64,000 nucleotides of DNA. It comes from Kibdelosporangium aridum. Its GTDB lineage: Bacteria > Actinomycetota > Actinomycetes > Mycobacteriales > Pseudonocardiaceae. The notes under the pieces are model-generated. The model worked only from the letters and a program-made list of their open reading frames with translations, was not told the DNA's origin and did no database searches. Made by a program: the position numbers and the translations under genes. Shown piece after piece: positions 46,857-54,867 of this stretch. The DNA lies in NCBI RefSeq assembly GCF_900176515.1, contig NZ_FWXV01000001.1:248001-312000 (forward strand), written 5' to 3'. Every line of letters begins with the position of its first letter. Position 1 is the stretch's first letter.

Positions 46857-48068
46857 ATGTGGTCTTATGACAGAGTGACTTCCGCTGTTAGCACGGCGTT
46901 TCGCCGCTTACCGAGAAAGCGCCAGGACCAGCTGATCGTCCTCGGCTACTTCGTCGGTGGCAGCGTTCTGTATCTCACCGGTATCTACCCGGTGATGGAC
47001 CACGGCGACTCCCCGATCTGGCAGCGGATCGTGTTGCTGGCGGTGATCTGCGGGCTTTTGCTGCTCCGGCGGACCGCGCCGCTGATCGGGCTGACGCTCG
47101 CGACGATCCCGCTGGCCGGGGACATCACGCTGGGGCTCTCCGCGCCGATCCTGATCGCCTTCGGTGACCACTTGTACTCCTCCGTTCTCTACAGCTCCCG
47201 CTCGGCGAGCCGGGCCATCGCGGCGATCGGGCCGCTGTGCGTGCTGGTCGGTACCGCGCTGGCGCTGGCGCTGGTGCCCAACTGGCGGCTGGCCATCTTC
47301 GTGGTGGTCGCCGTCGCGCCGTTCATCGTGATCCCGGTGTGGTGGGCCGCGAACATCCGCCAGCACCGGGCGCTACTGGCCTCCGAACGTGCAGCCTCCG
47401 AGCAGCTGTCCCGGATCGCGGACCTCGACCGCAAGGCCGCGGTCGGGGCCGAACGCGCCCGGATGGCCAGGGACCTGCACGACGTGGTCGCCGGGCACCT
47501 GTCCGCGATCGCCATCCAGTCCGAGGCCGCGCTGTCGCTGAAGGACCCCGGCACGGTTCGCAATGTGCTCACCTCGGTCCGGGAGAACAGCGTCAGCGCG
47601 CTGACCGAGATGCGGGCGATCATCAACCTGTTGCGGACCGAGGACGGCACCGAGGAGAACATCTCGCCGCCCCGGCTGGCCGAGTTGTCCAAGCTGATCG
47701 AGTCGGCCACCGCGGCGGGCATCACCGTGGAGGTCCACAACACGCTGGAAGGCGCCGACGTGACGCTGCCCGCGGCCGTGGATCTCGCGGCCTACCGCAT
47801 CGCGCAGGAGGCGCTGACCAACGCCATCAAGCACGCGCCCGGCGCGCGTGCCACGGTCGCCATCCAGCACAGCGAGGGCACGATCACCCTGGAGATCAGC
47901 AACGAATTGGCGGACAAGGCGGCCAGCGGCGACACTGGCACCGGGCTGCTGAACATGCGCGAGCGGGCCACCGCCATCGGCGGATCGTTCTTCGCCGGGC
48001 CTGGCGAGGGCGGCTGGCTGGTTCGCGCGGTTCTGCCAGTGCCGAAGATAAGTGCCGCGACGCTGTGA
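46857..48068 (+). CDS. Sensor histidine kinase, HisKA_3 (NarL/DesK type)
   Basis: 403 aa from ATG 46857; GTG 46842 and GTG 46875 are in-frame alternatives, and the true start is uncertain. Four to six membrane segments (about residues 25-165) form the sensor. The HisKA_3 domain has the phosphoacceptor His208 in ARDLHDVVAGH. The HATPase domain has an N-box near 318 (ALTNAIKHA) and the GTGLLNMRERA motif near 360. The response regulator follows 49 bp downstream. Three-part sets of ABC exporter, DesK-like kinase and NarL-like regulator usually respond to membrane or drug stress and control the exporter. Codon 18 is TTA. Confidence 0.92.
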   Translation: MWSYDRVTSAVSTAFRRLPRKRQDQLIVLGYFVGGSVLYLTGIYPVMDHGDSPIWQRIVLLAVICGLLLLRRTAPLIGLTLATIPLAGDITLGLSAPILIAFGDHLYSSVLYSSRSASRAIAAIGPLCVLVGTALALALVPNWRLAIFVVVAVAPFIVIPVWWAANIRQHRALLASERAASEQLSRIADLDRKAAVGAERARMARDLHDVVAGHLSAIAIQSEAALSLKDPGTVRNVLTSVRENSVSALTEMRAIINLLRTEDGTEENISPPRLAELSKLIESATAAGITVEVHNTLEGADVTLPAAVDLAAYRIAQEALTNAIKHAPGARATVAIQHSEGTITLEISNELADKAASGDTGTGLLNMRERATAIGGSFFAGPGEGGWLVRAVLPVPKISAATL

Positions 48069-48117
48069 CCGGACGACCGGTTGATCGTAGACTTGCCGCT
48101 GTTTCTAGGGGGTGCAG

Positions 48118-48753
48118 GTGACTGTTCGCGTGCTCGTCGTCGACGACTACGGTGCCATCAGGGCCGGTCTCGCGATGATCCTCAACGATGCCGAGGGCAT
48201 CCAGGTCGTCGGCGAGGCGGCCGACGGTGCGACGGCGATCAGTCAAGCCAAGGCGCTGCGGCCGGACGTGGTGCTGATGGACCTGCGGATGCCGGGCGTC
48301 GACGGGATCACCGCGACCCGGGCCATCGTCGGGGATGGCCTGGCCCAGGTGCTCGTGCTGACGTCGTTCGACCTCGACAAGGACGTGTACAACGCGCTGC
48401 GGGCCGGTGCGAGCGGATACATGCTCAAGTCGGTGGAAGCGCCCAAACTGGTCGAGGCAGTGCGGTTGGTGGCCAGCGGCGAAGGCGTGCTCTCGCCGGT
48501 GATCACCCGCAAACTGATCGACACGTTCGCGGCCACCGCGCCGCCGACCACACCGACGGTCAGCCTCGAGGAGCTGACCACACGCGAGCGTGAAGTCTTC
48601 GCCTGCCTCAGCGAAGGACTGTCCAACGCGCAGATCGCCAGCAGGCTGCTGATCGCCGAGACCACGGTGAAGACCCACGTGTCCAAAGTGCTCGGCAAGC
48701 TCGGGCTGCGCTCACGGGTGCAGGCGGCGATCGTCGCCCAGGAATCAAGCTAG
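48118..48753 (+). CDS. Response regulator, NarL/LuxR family
   Basis: 211 aa from GTG 48118, with AGGGGG (48107-48112) at proper spacing; GTG 48112 is in frame but overlaps that site. The receiver domain has the acidic pair VVDD, the phosphoacceptor Asp55 in VLMDLRMPG, Thr/Ser in LTSFD and Lys in GYMLKS. The LuxR-type helix-turn-helix at ~152-201 (LTTREREVFACLSEG ... TVKTHVSKVLGKLGL) binds DNA. It is the partner of the histidine kinase just upstream. The CTAGGGGGTGCA sequence at its start (48105-48116) resembles the PKS-promoter repeat but overlaps the ribosome site, so it may be coincidence. Confidence 0.95.
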   Translation: MTVRVLVVDDYGAIRAGLAMILNDAEGIQVVGEAADGATAISQAKALRPDVVLMDLRMPGVDGITATRAIVGDGLAQVLVLTSFDLDKDVYNALRAGASGYMLKSVEAPKLVEAVRLVASGEGVLSPVITRKLIDTFAATAPPTTPTVSLEELTTREREVFACLSEGLSNAQIASRLLIAETTVKTHVSKVLGKLGLRSRVQAAIVAQESS

Positions 48754-48916
48754 AGGCTCCGGCGATTGAGTCTTGGAATAGCGAGTCGGGGTCAGGTGGA
48801 TGCATCGGTGTTCGGCGGGGCCGGGCCTGGACTGGACCGTCCCGGTCCGGTCTCGCCGGGCAGCGAGGCGCCGCCTGGGCCCGATCTCGCCCATACGCTC
48901 AATCGCCGGAGCCTCT
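48752..48916. repeat. Perfect 19-bp inverted repeat flanking a 127-bp spacer
   Basis: Arms: 48752-48770, reading GAGGCTCCGGCGATTGAG from 48753, and its exact reverse complement at 48898-48916. The left arm begins in the stop codon of the response regulator and the right arm ends 11 bp before ATG 48928 of the next gene. The position suggests control of the downstream ATPase gene or a small mobile-element remnant. It also suggests that 48754-48927 is not coding. Confidence 0.8.
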
Positions 48917-48927
48917 TGACCGGGCCG

Positions 48928-51813
48928 ATGCGGCTGATCGGCCGGGACGAGCCTTTCGGCCTGCTGCGCGATGTGATCAAGCAGGGCGGGCTGGTGCTCG
49001 TCACCGGCGAGTCCGGAATCGGCAAGACCGCGCTGCTCGACGCCGTGCTGGCGCAGGCCCGTCAGGATGGTGCGCTGGTCGCCGCCGGTTCCTGCTGGTC
49101 GTCGTCGGGTGAGACCTGGCCGCGGCTGCTGCGCACGCTGCCGGGTGTGCCCGGGATCGCGGAGCTTGGCTCGTTGGCGAGCAGTCTCGCGGACATCGCT
49201 CGCCAACAGCCTCTCGTGATCGCGCTGGACGACCTTGACCACGCGGACTCCGAGACCCTGGACGTGTTCGGGTTTCTCGCCAGGCACACCCGTTTCGAGC
49301 GGGTGACGTTGCTCGGCGCCTGCGCTGATCCCGGGCCGGACTCGCCGCTGCTGTCCGCCCGGGGGAGGGTTGTCCCGCTGAGCGGCCTTGGCCTTGAGCA
49401 CGTACGGGAACTGATGGCTCAGGTGACCGGCGAGGAGCCGGATGCGCAGCAGGCGGCGGCGGTTCATCGGCGCAGCGGCGGCAATCCGTTTTTTGTCGAG
49501 GAACTCACGCGGCTGTGGCACACCACTGGGTCGACAACCGCGACCACGCCCGCGGTCCGTCAGACCGTGTGCTCGTGGCTTGCGCGGCTGCCTGAACCGG
49601 TGGTCCGGGTGCTGTCGGCGGCGTCGGTGCTGGGCCGGGAATTCCATTGCGACGTACTGTCTCCGCTCACTGGCGACCCGGTTCCGCGGATCCGGCGGCG
49701 GCTTGACGCGGCGCTCGGCTTGCTGGTGTGCGATGTGGACGGCCGGTACTCCTTCGCGCACGGCGTCGTGCGGGACACGCTCTACGAAGACTTGGCCGAG
49801 GACGAAGCTTGCCGTCTGCACGCCGCCGCGGTGGATGCGTACGAGCGCATCCCTGGCAGGGCCGGTGGCAGGTTCCCCAGCGAGGTTGCCCACCACGCCT
49901 ATTTCGCTGGTGCGGCACTGGAACGCACGCGGGTGCTGAAGTACTTGCTTGCCGCGTCCAGGGATCCGGGACGCAGACTCGCGCCGGAGGAACGGATCCG
50001 GCACTACCGCCGCGCGCTCGAACTGGTCGACGACCCGCACACCCGCGTCAAAGTCACCCTGGACCTGGTGCACGAGTTGCAGCTGACCGGTGCGACCGGG
50101 CAGGCATGGCCGATGTTCCACCAAGCCGCCGCGCTGGCCAGGGATCTGGACGATCCCGAGCTGCTGGCCAGGGCCGCGCTCACGCTCTACCGCGGGCCCG
50201 GCGGCGACGGGGTGATGCTCGCCGAGGCACACACCCGGTTGTTCGGCGAGACGTCAGGGCAGTCCGCGGCGATGGACCTGGCCGGCCGGATCGCCGAGCA
50301 GATCGCCGGATTGGCCCGCAGCAAAGGCGACGACGAGGCGCTGGGATTCGGGCTTTCGGCCCGGCACGACGTGATCTGGGGCCTGGGCACCGCCGCGGAG
50401 CGGGAACGGCTGGCCGGAGAACTGGCCGCGGTCGCGCGCCGGACCGCGGACGCCGAAATGGAACAGTACGCCGCGGACCTGCGTTGGGTAGCGCTGCTCG
50501 AACTCGGCGACCCGACCTACGTGGACCACATGAACCGGTTCGTCGCACTGGCCGAGAGCAGTCACGGCCCACGGGCCAGCGCGGTGGCGATTGCCGACCG
50601 GAGCATCGTGGCCGCACTCACCGGCCGCTTCGACGAGGCCGAGGCGTTGCTGGACCAGCTGCGCACCCAGCCCCATCCGGCGTTCATGGCACACCACTTG
50701 CGCTGGGCTTTGCTTCTGCAGCAAGGCAGGTTCGACGAACTGACCCAGTTCCACGAAACTGTGGCGCAGGACTATCCGTTCCCTCGGCTGATCGAGGCCA
50801 TCACCGCCGTGCAGTCCGGCGACTGCTCGGTCGCGACGCGCTATCTGGCGGATCGTCCCGAGCTTCCGCGGATGCTCATGCCGTTGTGGCTACGGTTGCA
50901 GGCGCAGGTCGCCGTCGCGGCAAATGATCCAGAGCTGCGTCGACAGGCTCGTGCTGAGCTGCGGCCGTACGAAGGTTTGTGGTTGGTTTCCCTGTACGGC
51001 GGCGACATCAGCGGCCCGGTGGCGCTCTGGCTGGCCACTTTGGACGCCGCCGAAGGCGATTGGGACGCCGCGGTTTCCGGGTTCCGTGAGGCTCAGCGCT
51101 GTGCGGACGTACTCGGCGCGGTGCCGTGGTCGTTGGAGGCAAGGACGGGTCTGGCTGAGGCTTTGCTGGCCACGAAAGACCTCGACGCCGGTCTGGCTTT
51201 GCTGGACGAGGTGGAGCGCGAAGCGACGCGGATCGGTATGCGGCACCTGCTCGACCGGGTCAGCAGGATCCGTGCGGCGCAACGGAAACCGGACGCCGAG
51301 TTCCGCAACACCGGCGAGGTGTGGGAACTCAGTCTCGGCGGGCTCACCATCCATATGCCTGACGCCAAAGGCCTGCGCGATCTGCACACCTTGCTGAGTG
51401 CTGCGGGCGAGCAGGTGCCCGCGCAACGGCTGTTGGGCGTCGGCCCGTTGCCGGGCTCGGACGAGGTGCTCGACGAGACGGCGAAGGCGAGTTACGCGCG
51501 CAGACTGGCAGAACTCGACGCCGTCATCGAGCGAGCAACCGAGTTGGGTGAGGAAGATCAGGCCGTGGCGGCCGACCGCGAACGGGAGGCTCTGCTTGAC
51601 CAGTTGCGTGCGGCGACGGGGTTCGCGGGCCGTACTCGGCGCCTTGGCGACGAGGCTGAACGGGCCCGCAAGACCGTCACCGCACGCATCCGGGACACCC
51701 TCCGCAAACTCGACGCGCGGCACCCGGAATTGGCCCGGCATTTGCGGGAAAGCGTGGTCACCGGTGCCAGCTGTGCCTACCAGCCCAAGCAACAGCTGCG
51801 CTGGCGGCTGTGA
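48928..51813 (+). CDS. Large ATPase / TPR-type regulatory protein without a recognisable LuxR HTH
   Basis: 961 aa from ATG 48928, which begins MRLIGRDEPFGLL, the usual first motif of this AAA-type family. TTG 48766 would add 54 Pro/Gly-rich residues but would run through the inverted repeat. Walker A is GESGIGKT (27-34) and Walker B is VIALDDLDH (Asp101/102). A long alpha-helical middle looks TPR-like. LAL regulators (MalT class) share this layout, but the last ~160 residues (51330-51813) hold no LuxR helix-turn-helix. Instead there is a conserved-looking segment ending ERARKTVTARIRDTLRKL and ending ...SCAYQPKQQLRWRL, of a type I recall at the C-terminus of other actinobacterial ATPases. It is a likely pathway regulator, but how or whether it binds DNA is unknown. 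Confidence 0.85.
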   Translation: MRLIGRDEPFGLLRDVIKQGGLVLVTGESGIGKTALLDAVLAQARQDGALVAAGSCWSSSGETWPRLLRTLPGVPGIAELGSLASSLADIARQQPLVIALDDLDHADSETLDVFGFLARHTRFERVTLLGACADPGPDSPLLSARGRVVPLSGLGLEHVRELMAQVTGEEPDAQQAAAVHRRSGGNPFFVEELTRLWHTTGSTTATTPAVRQTVCSWLARLPEPVVRVLSAASVLGREFHCDVLSPLTGDPVPRIRRRLDAALGLLVCDVDGRYSFAHGVVRDTLYEDLAEDEACRLHAAAVDAYERIPGRAGGRFPSEVAHHAYFAGAALERTRVLKYLLAASRDPGRRLAPEERIRHYRRALELVDDPHTRVKVTLDLVHELQLTGATGQAWPMFHQAAALARDLDDPELLARAALTLYRGPGGDGVMLAEAHTRLFGETSGQSAAMDLAGRIAEQIAGLARSKGDDEALGFGLSARHDVIWGLGTAAERERLAGELAAVARRTADAEMEQYAADLRWVALLELGDPTYVDHMNRFVALAESSHGPRASAVAIADRSIVAALTGRFDEAEALLDQLRTQPHPAFMAHHLRWALLLQQGRFDELTQFHETVAQDYPFPRLIEAITAVQSGDCSVATRYLADRPELPRMLMPLWLRLQAQVAVAANDPELRRQARAELRPYEGLWLVSLYGGDISGPVALWLATLDAAEGDWDAAVSGFREAQRCADVLGAVPWSLEARTGLAEALLATKDLDAGLALLDEVEREATRIGMRHLLDRVSRIRAAQRKPDAEFRNTGEVWELSLGGLTIHMPDAKGLRDLHTLLSAAGEQVPAQRLLGVGPLPGSDEVLDETAKASYARRLAELDAVIERATELGEEDQAVAADREREALLDQLRAATGFAGRTRRLGDEAERARKTVTARIRDTLRKLDARHPELARHLRESVVTGASCAYQPKQQLRWRL

Positions 51814-51854
51814 GACGGACCGGCTGAATGCGTTTCGATTCCACGCCGAATTCT

Positions 51855-52892
51855 TCAGCTACAACGGAACACCATCGGGGTTTCCGTGCCGGTGACGTCG
51901 CCGATGCTCAAGGTGGCTGGAATGCCGCCGTCGTCGCCGATGGGGCCGAAGGACATTTGCCCCGTGTCGCCTTCCGGGATTCGTGCGTCGAGCGTGCCGC
52001 CGCGCCAGACCAACGCCCCGGGCTGGAAGTTGCGGGGCAGGCCGACCACGACCCCATGGCGGTTCACGCTTTTGGCTGTGTAGCCGTCCGACAAGACGCG
52101 GCCGTTGCCCGCCGCATCCCACTCCACCGCGCGGAGATTGTCGGCGCCGCCGCCAGACAACGTGATGGAGCCGACCACCCGGCCAGCGGAGATGGCGTGG
52201 GCGTTGACATCGACCGCGGAGACGGGCGCTACCAGTTTCGTGACGACACCGGCACGCCACAGGAACGAATTCGTCGATCCGGTGCTGGTGGTTTCCACGA
52301 CCAGAACCGTCCCGTCCTCGTCGACGCCTTGCGCGTTGGTCCAGTTCCCGGTGGGCAGCCCGGTCAGTTCGACCATCTGTCCCGGCCGGTCGGCGGGCCA
52401 CAGCACCGCCCGTGCCCGCTCGCCGAACGCCGGGTTGTAATGGCCGACGATGTCGCCGCGGTCGTTCACCCCAGTGGCTGTCGAGGAATACGTGCCCGCG
52501 GGCACGGGCAAGGGCTCGATCTTCGTTCCCGCCGAACGGAACGCGACGTATCCGCCACGCATGGTCGGCGCGGAATAGCCGACGATGACCCCCGAGCGAT
52601 TGACGTCGGTGACAAAGACGCCGTAGCCGGACCACGCCGGCACCTGGCCGTACTCGATCACCTTTCCGTTCTTCCAGAGCACGACGTCGCTGATCCCGTC
52701 GATCAGGTTCCCGGCATAACCGCCGTCGTTGTCGGACGCCGTGGCCCGCGCCTTGCGCACCCCCGCGGGCAGTGGCAACGGTGACGACTTCCAAGTGCAC
52801 GCAACGACTTCCGCTGCCGTACTTGTCGTCACGGGCCCGACAACGATGGCCGCGGCGAAGACCGCGGCGAATGCCAGCCGGACAGGTCTCAC
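51855..52892 (-). CDS. Secreted beta-propeller-like (HAF-repeat-like) protein
   Basis: 345 aa; GTG start with AGGGGG upstream. A Sec signal peptide (MRPVRLAFAAVFAAAIVVGP...TAAEV, cleavage near 27) is followed by repeated units of the type GVNDRGDIVGHY, DVNRSGVIVGYS, GVDEDGTVLVVE and SVNRHGVVVGLP. These match extracellular HAF-type repeats that fold as a beta-propeller. It is convergent with the ATPase gene (41 bp between) and divergent from the carboxylase gene. No catalytic motif is visible. It may be a genuine cluster member or an inserted bystander. Confidence 0.8.
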   Translation of the reverse strand: MRPVRLAFAAVFAAAIVVGPVTTSTAAEVVACTWKSSPLPLPAGVRKARATASDNDGGYAGNLIDGISDVVLWKNGKVIEYGQVPAWSGYGVFVTDVNRSGVIVGYSAPTMRGGYVAFRSAGTKIEPLPVPAGTYSSTATGVNDRGDIVGHYNPAFGERARAVLWPADRPGQMVELTGLPTGNWTNAQGVDEDGTVLVVETTSTGSTNSFLWRAGVVTKLVAPVSAVDVNAHAISAGRVVGSITLSGGGADNLRAVEWDAAGNGRVLSDGYTAKSVNRHGVVVGLPRNFQPGALVWRGGTLDARIPEGDTGQMSFGPIGDDGGIPATLSIGDVTGTETPMVFRCS

Positions 52893-52969
52893 TATTACCC
52901 CCTTGAAGCGCTGGAATTGAGCGAAGAGCTCCAGAAAACCAAGCTAGTGAGCACTTCGACGGCCGCGAA

Positions 52970-53027
52970 CCCCTACGGTTCCCTTACCTCGAATCGTGCT
53001 GGGGGCCGAAATGCTTTAGGGGTTGTC
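52970..53027. promoter_or_regulatory. Repeats like those of the PKS promoter, upstream of the carboxylase gene
   Basis: The 203-bp divergent gap 52893-53095 contains, on the minus strand, TAAGGGAACCG followed by TAGGGGTTCGC (within 52967-52988), two 11-bp units in tandem. On the plus strand it contains TTTAGGGGTTGTC (53015-53027). Both match the repeats at 1471-1492. Shared control by one cluster regulator is inferred. Confidence 0.45.
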
Positions 53028-53095
53028 ATGTGGGGGAGCGTCGGTCACGGTTGAGCCGACATTCACATCACATTCGTCGTTCTGGGGGCGAACAG

Positions 53096-54502
53096 ATGAC
53101 GGCGTTAGCGAGTCAGCCTGCGGTCGACTTCCGCGACCCGATGGGCCGCCTTTCCCAGCTGTTCGACTCGGGCGACTTCAGCGTGCTGCGGCCCGACGAC
53201 GGCGTGGCCGTGCGTGCCGCCTCAGGGCTGGTCGGCGGTGTCCCTGCCGTCGCGTATTGCACCAACGCCACCAAACTCGGCGGGGCGCTGGGCGCTGCCG
53301 AGGCCGACCGCATTATCGAGGCCATCGAATTCGCTCTCCTCAAACAGTGCCCGGTCATCGGGTTGTGGCACTCCGGTGGGGCGAAGCTGGCGGACGGTGT
53401 CGAGTCGATGGACGGCGTCGGCCGGATGTTCGCCGCGATGACCGCGGCCTCCGGCAAAATCCCGCAGATTTCAGTCGTCATCGGACCGGCCGCGGGTGCG
53501 GCCGCCTACGGGCCCGCGCTGACAGACCTGATCGTCATGGCGGACACGGCTCGCATCTTCATCACTGGCCCGGAAGTCGTGCGCAGTGTGACCGGCGAGC
53601 AAATCGACATGGAAGGGCTCGGCGGCCCGACCGCGCACGGGCGCAAGTCCGGCGTCGCGCACGTGACGGTCGGCAGCGAAGCCGAGGCCTACGCTCAAGC
53701 TCGCCGACTGGCCGCACTGTTCGCCGAACAGGGTGACTTCGACGCGACCCTGGTCCAGGACGGAGTGGATCTGCGGGAACACCTGCCGGAGTCGCCACGC
53801 CGGGCCTACGACGTACGCCCCCTGGTCAAGTCCATTGTGGATGACGGCGCCTTCGAGGAGCTGCAACCGCACTGGGCGGCCAACATCGTGGTCGGTCTCG
53901 GCCGGATGGCCGGCCGCAGCATCGGGGTGATCGCCAACAACCCGCTGCGCAAAGGCGGATGCCTCGACTCCCTGTCGGCCGAGAAAGCGTCGCGGTTCGT
54001 GCGGATGTGCGACTCCTTCGGCATCCCACTGCTCGTCCTGGTGGACGTTCCCGGCTACCTGCCCGGCGTCAAGCAGGAGTGGGACGGCGTGGTCCGCCGT
54101 GGCGCGAAGTTGTTGCACGCCTTCGCGGAGTCCGTGGTACCCCGGGTCACGTTGATCACCCGGAAGTCCTACGGCGGCGCGTACATCGCGATGAACTCAC
54201 GATCACTCGGCGCCACCAAGGTTTTCGCGTGGCCGGACGCCGAGGTGGCCGTGATGGGCGCGGAAGCCGCGGTCGGCATCATCCACCGCAAGAAGCTCGC
54301 CGCAGTCGCCGAAGAAGACCGCCCCGCCCTGCTCGCCCAGCTCATCGAGGAGCAGAACAGGACGTCCGGCGGCGTCGGCCGCGCGTTGGCCCTCGGTGTT
54401 GTCGACGAGGTCATCGCTCCAACCGAGACCCGCAGGCGCCTGGTCGAAGCGTTCGCCGCCGCACCACGCGCCCGAGGCGATCACGGCAACATCCCGCTGT
54501 AG
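53096..54502 (+). CDS. Acyl-CoA carboxylase beta (carboxyltransferase) subunit
   Basis: 468 aa from ATG 53096, with GGGGG at 53084-53088. It has the crotonase-fold N- and C-halves of biotin-dependent carboxyltransferases: oxyanion-hole GPAAGAAAYGPALTD in the N-half and YGGAYIAMNSR in the C-half. Isoleucine stands where PccB enzymes have the specificity Asp (residue 422), so the acyl pocket is AccB-like and more open. It lacks ~50 N-terminal residues of typical PccB. Such subunits carboxylate acyl-CoA to malonyl-type extender units. In the stambomycin pathway a homologue makes medium-chain alkylmalonyl-CoA without a crotonyl-CoA carboxylase/reductase. The same job would serve the atypical terminal AT here. 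The biotin-carboxylase subunit is not in the window. Codon 4 is TTA. The small gene 17 bp downstream is in the same transcript. Confidence 0.93.
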   Translation: MTALASQPAVDFRDPMGRLSQLFDSGDFSVLRPDDGVAVRAASGLVGGVPAVAYCTNATKLGGALGAAEADRIIEAIEFALLKQCPVIGLWHSGGAKLADGVESMDGVGRMFAAMTAASGKIPQISVVIGPAAGAAAYGPALTDLIVMADTARIFITGPEVVRSVTGEQIDMEGLGGPTAHGRKSGVAHVTVGSEAEAYAQARRLAALFAEQGDFDATLVQDGVDLREHLPESPRRAYDVRPLVKSIVDDGAFEELQPHWAANIVVGLGRMAGRSIGVIANNPLRKGGCLDSLSAEKASRFVRMCDSFGIPLLVLVDVPGYLPGVKQEWDGVVRRGAKLLHAFAESVVPRVTLITRKSYGGAYIAMNSRSLGATKVFAWPDAEVAVMGAEAAVGIIHRKKLAAVAEEDRPALLAQLIEEQNRTSGGVGRALALGVVDEVIAPTETRRRLVEAFAAAPRARGDHGNIPL

Positions 54503-54519
54503 ACGAGGAGGTCTCCACC

Positions 54520-54738
54520 GTGTCAGCGAACACACCGAACGCCTTCCTGCGTGGCGGCCCGGACCACCGGCTGGCCGACGCCGGCCGGATCAGGTACGCC
54601 GAGAGCACGACCACCCCGGTGAAAATCCTTGTCGGCGAGTGCTACGAGCACTTCCAGCCGACCTCTGAGTTCACCGAGTTGGACGGCCGTCAGCTCAGAG
54701 TCTTCTCCTGGAGCCACCGGACATTCGTCGCCGAGTGA
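54520..54738 (+). CDS. Small conserved protein (DUF5988-like), carboxylase neighbour
   Basis: 72 aa; GTG start with GAGGAGG (54504-54510), 17 bp after the carboxylase stop. The sequence has the pattern FLRGGP...RIRY...VKILVGECYEHFQPT...LRVFSWSHRTFVAE, which I recognise with moderate certainty as the small DUF5988 family found in actinomycete natural-product clusters. Because it sits directly behind a carboxyltransferase, it could be a small accessory subunit (as epsilon subunits are for AccB/PccB), though it does not look like known epsilon proteins. Function unknown. Confidence 0.8.
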   Translation: MSANTPNAFLRGGPDHRLADAGRIRYAESTTTPVKILVGECYEHFQPTSEFTELDGRQLRVFSWSHRTFVAE

Positions 54739-54750
54739 CGCCTCGCTCCC

Positions 54751-54786
54751 AGTGGCCTGCCGTCCGGCGAGGAAAGGCAGGCCATT
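54751..54786 (+). terminator. Terminator after the carboxylase pair
   Basis: A perfect 9-bp stem, TGGCCTGCC (54753-54761) with GGCAGGCCA (54776-54784), can be extended by G-U and A-T pairs and is followed by TTT. It lies 15 bp after the stop and is the likely right-hand transcriptional end of the cluster. Confidence 0.75.
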
Positions 54787-54867
54787 TGGCGAGCGTACGA
54801 ATGGGTGGCCGGTGAGGCTGGAATCTGTACACCCCATGCCCGGGCGCTGCCTGCGAGACTGACCGGC

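Noticed and set aside
48766..48927. N-terminal 54 codons of the ATPase regulator from TTG 48766
   Set aside because: Pro/Gly-rich with no domain, and it contains the loop and right arm of a perfect inverted repeat; the family motif begins at ATG 48928.
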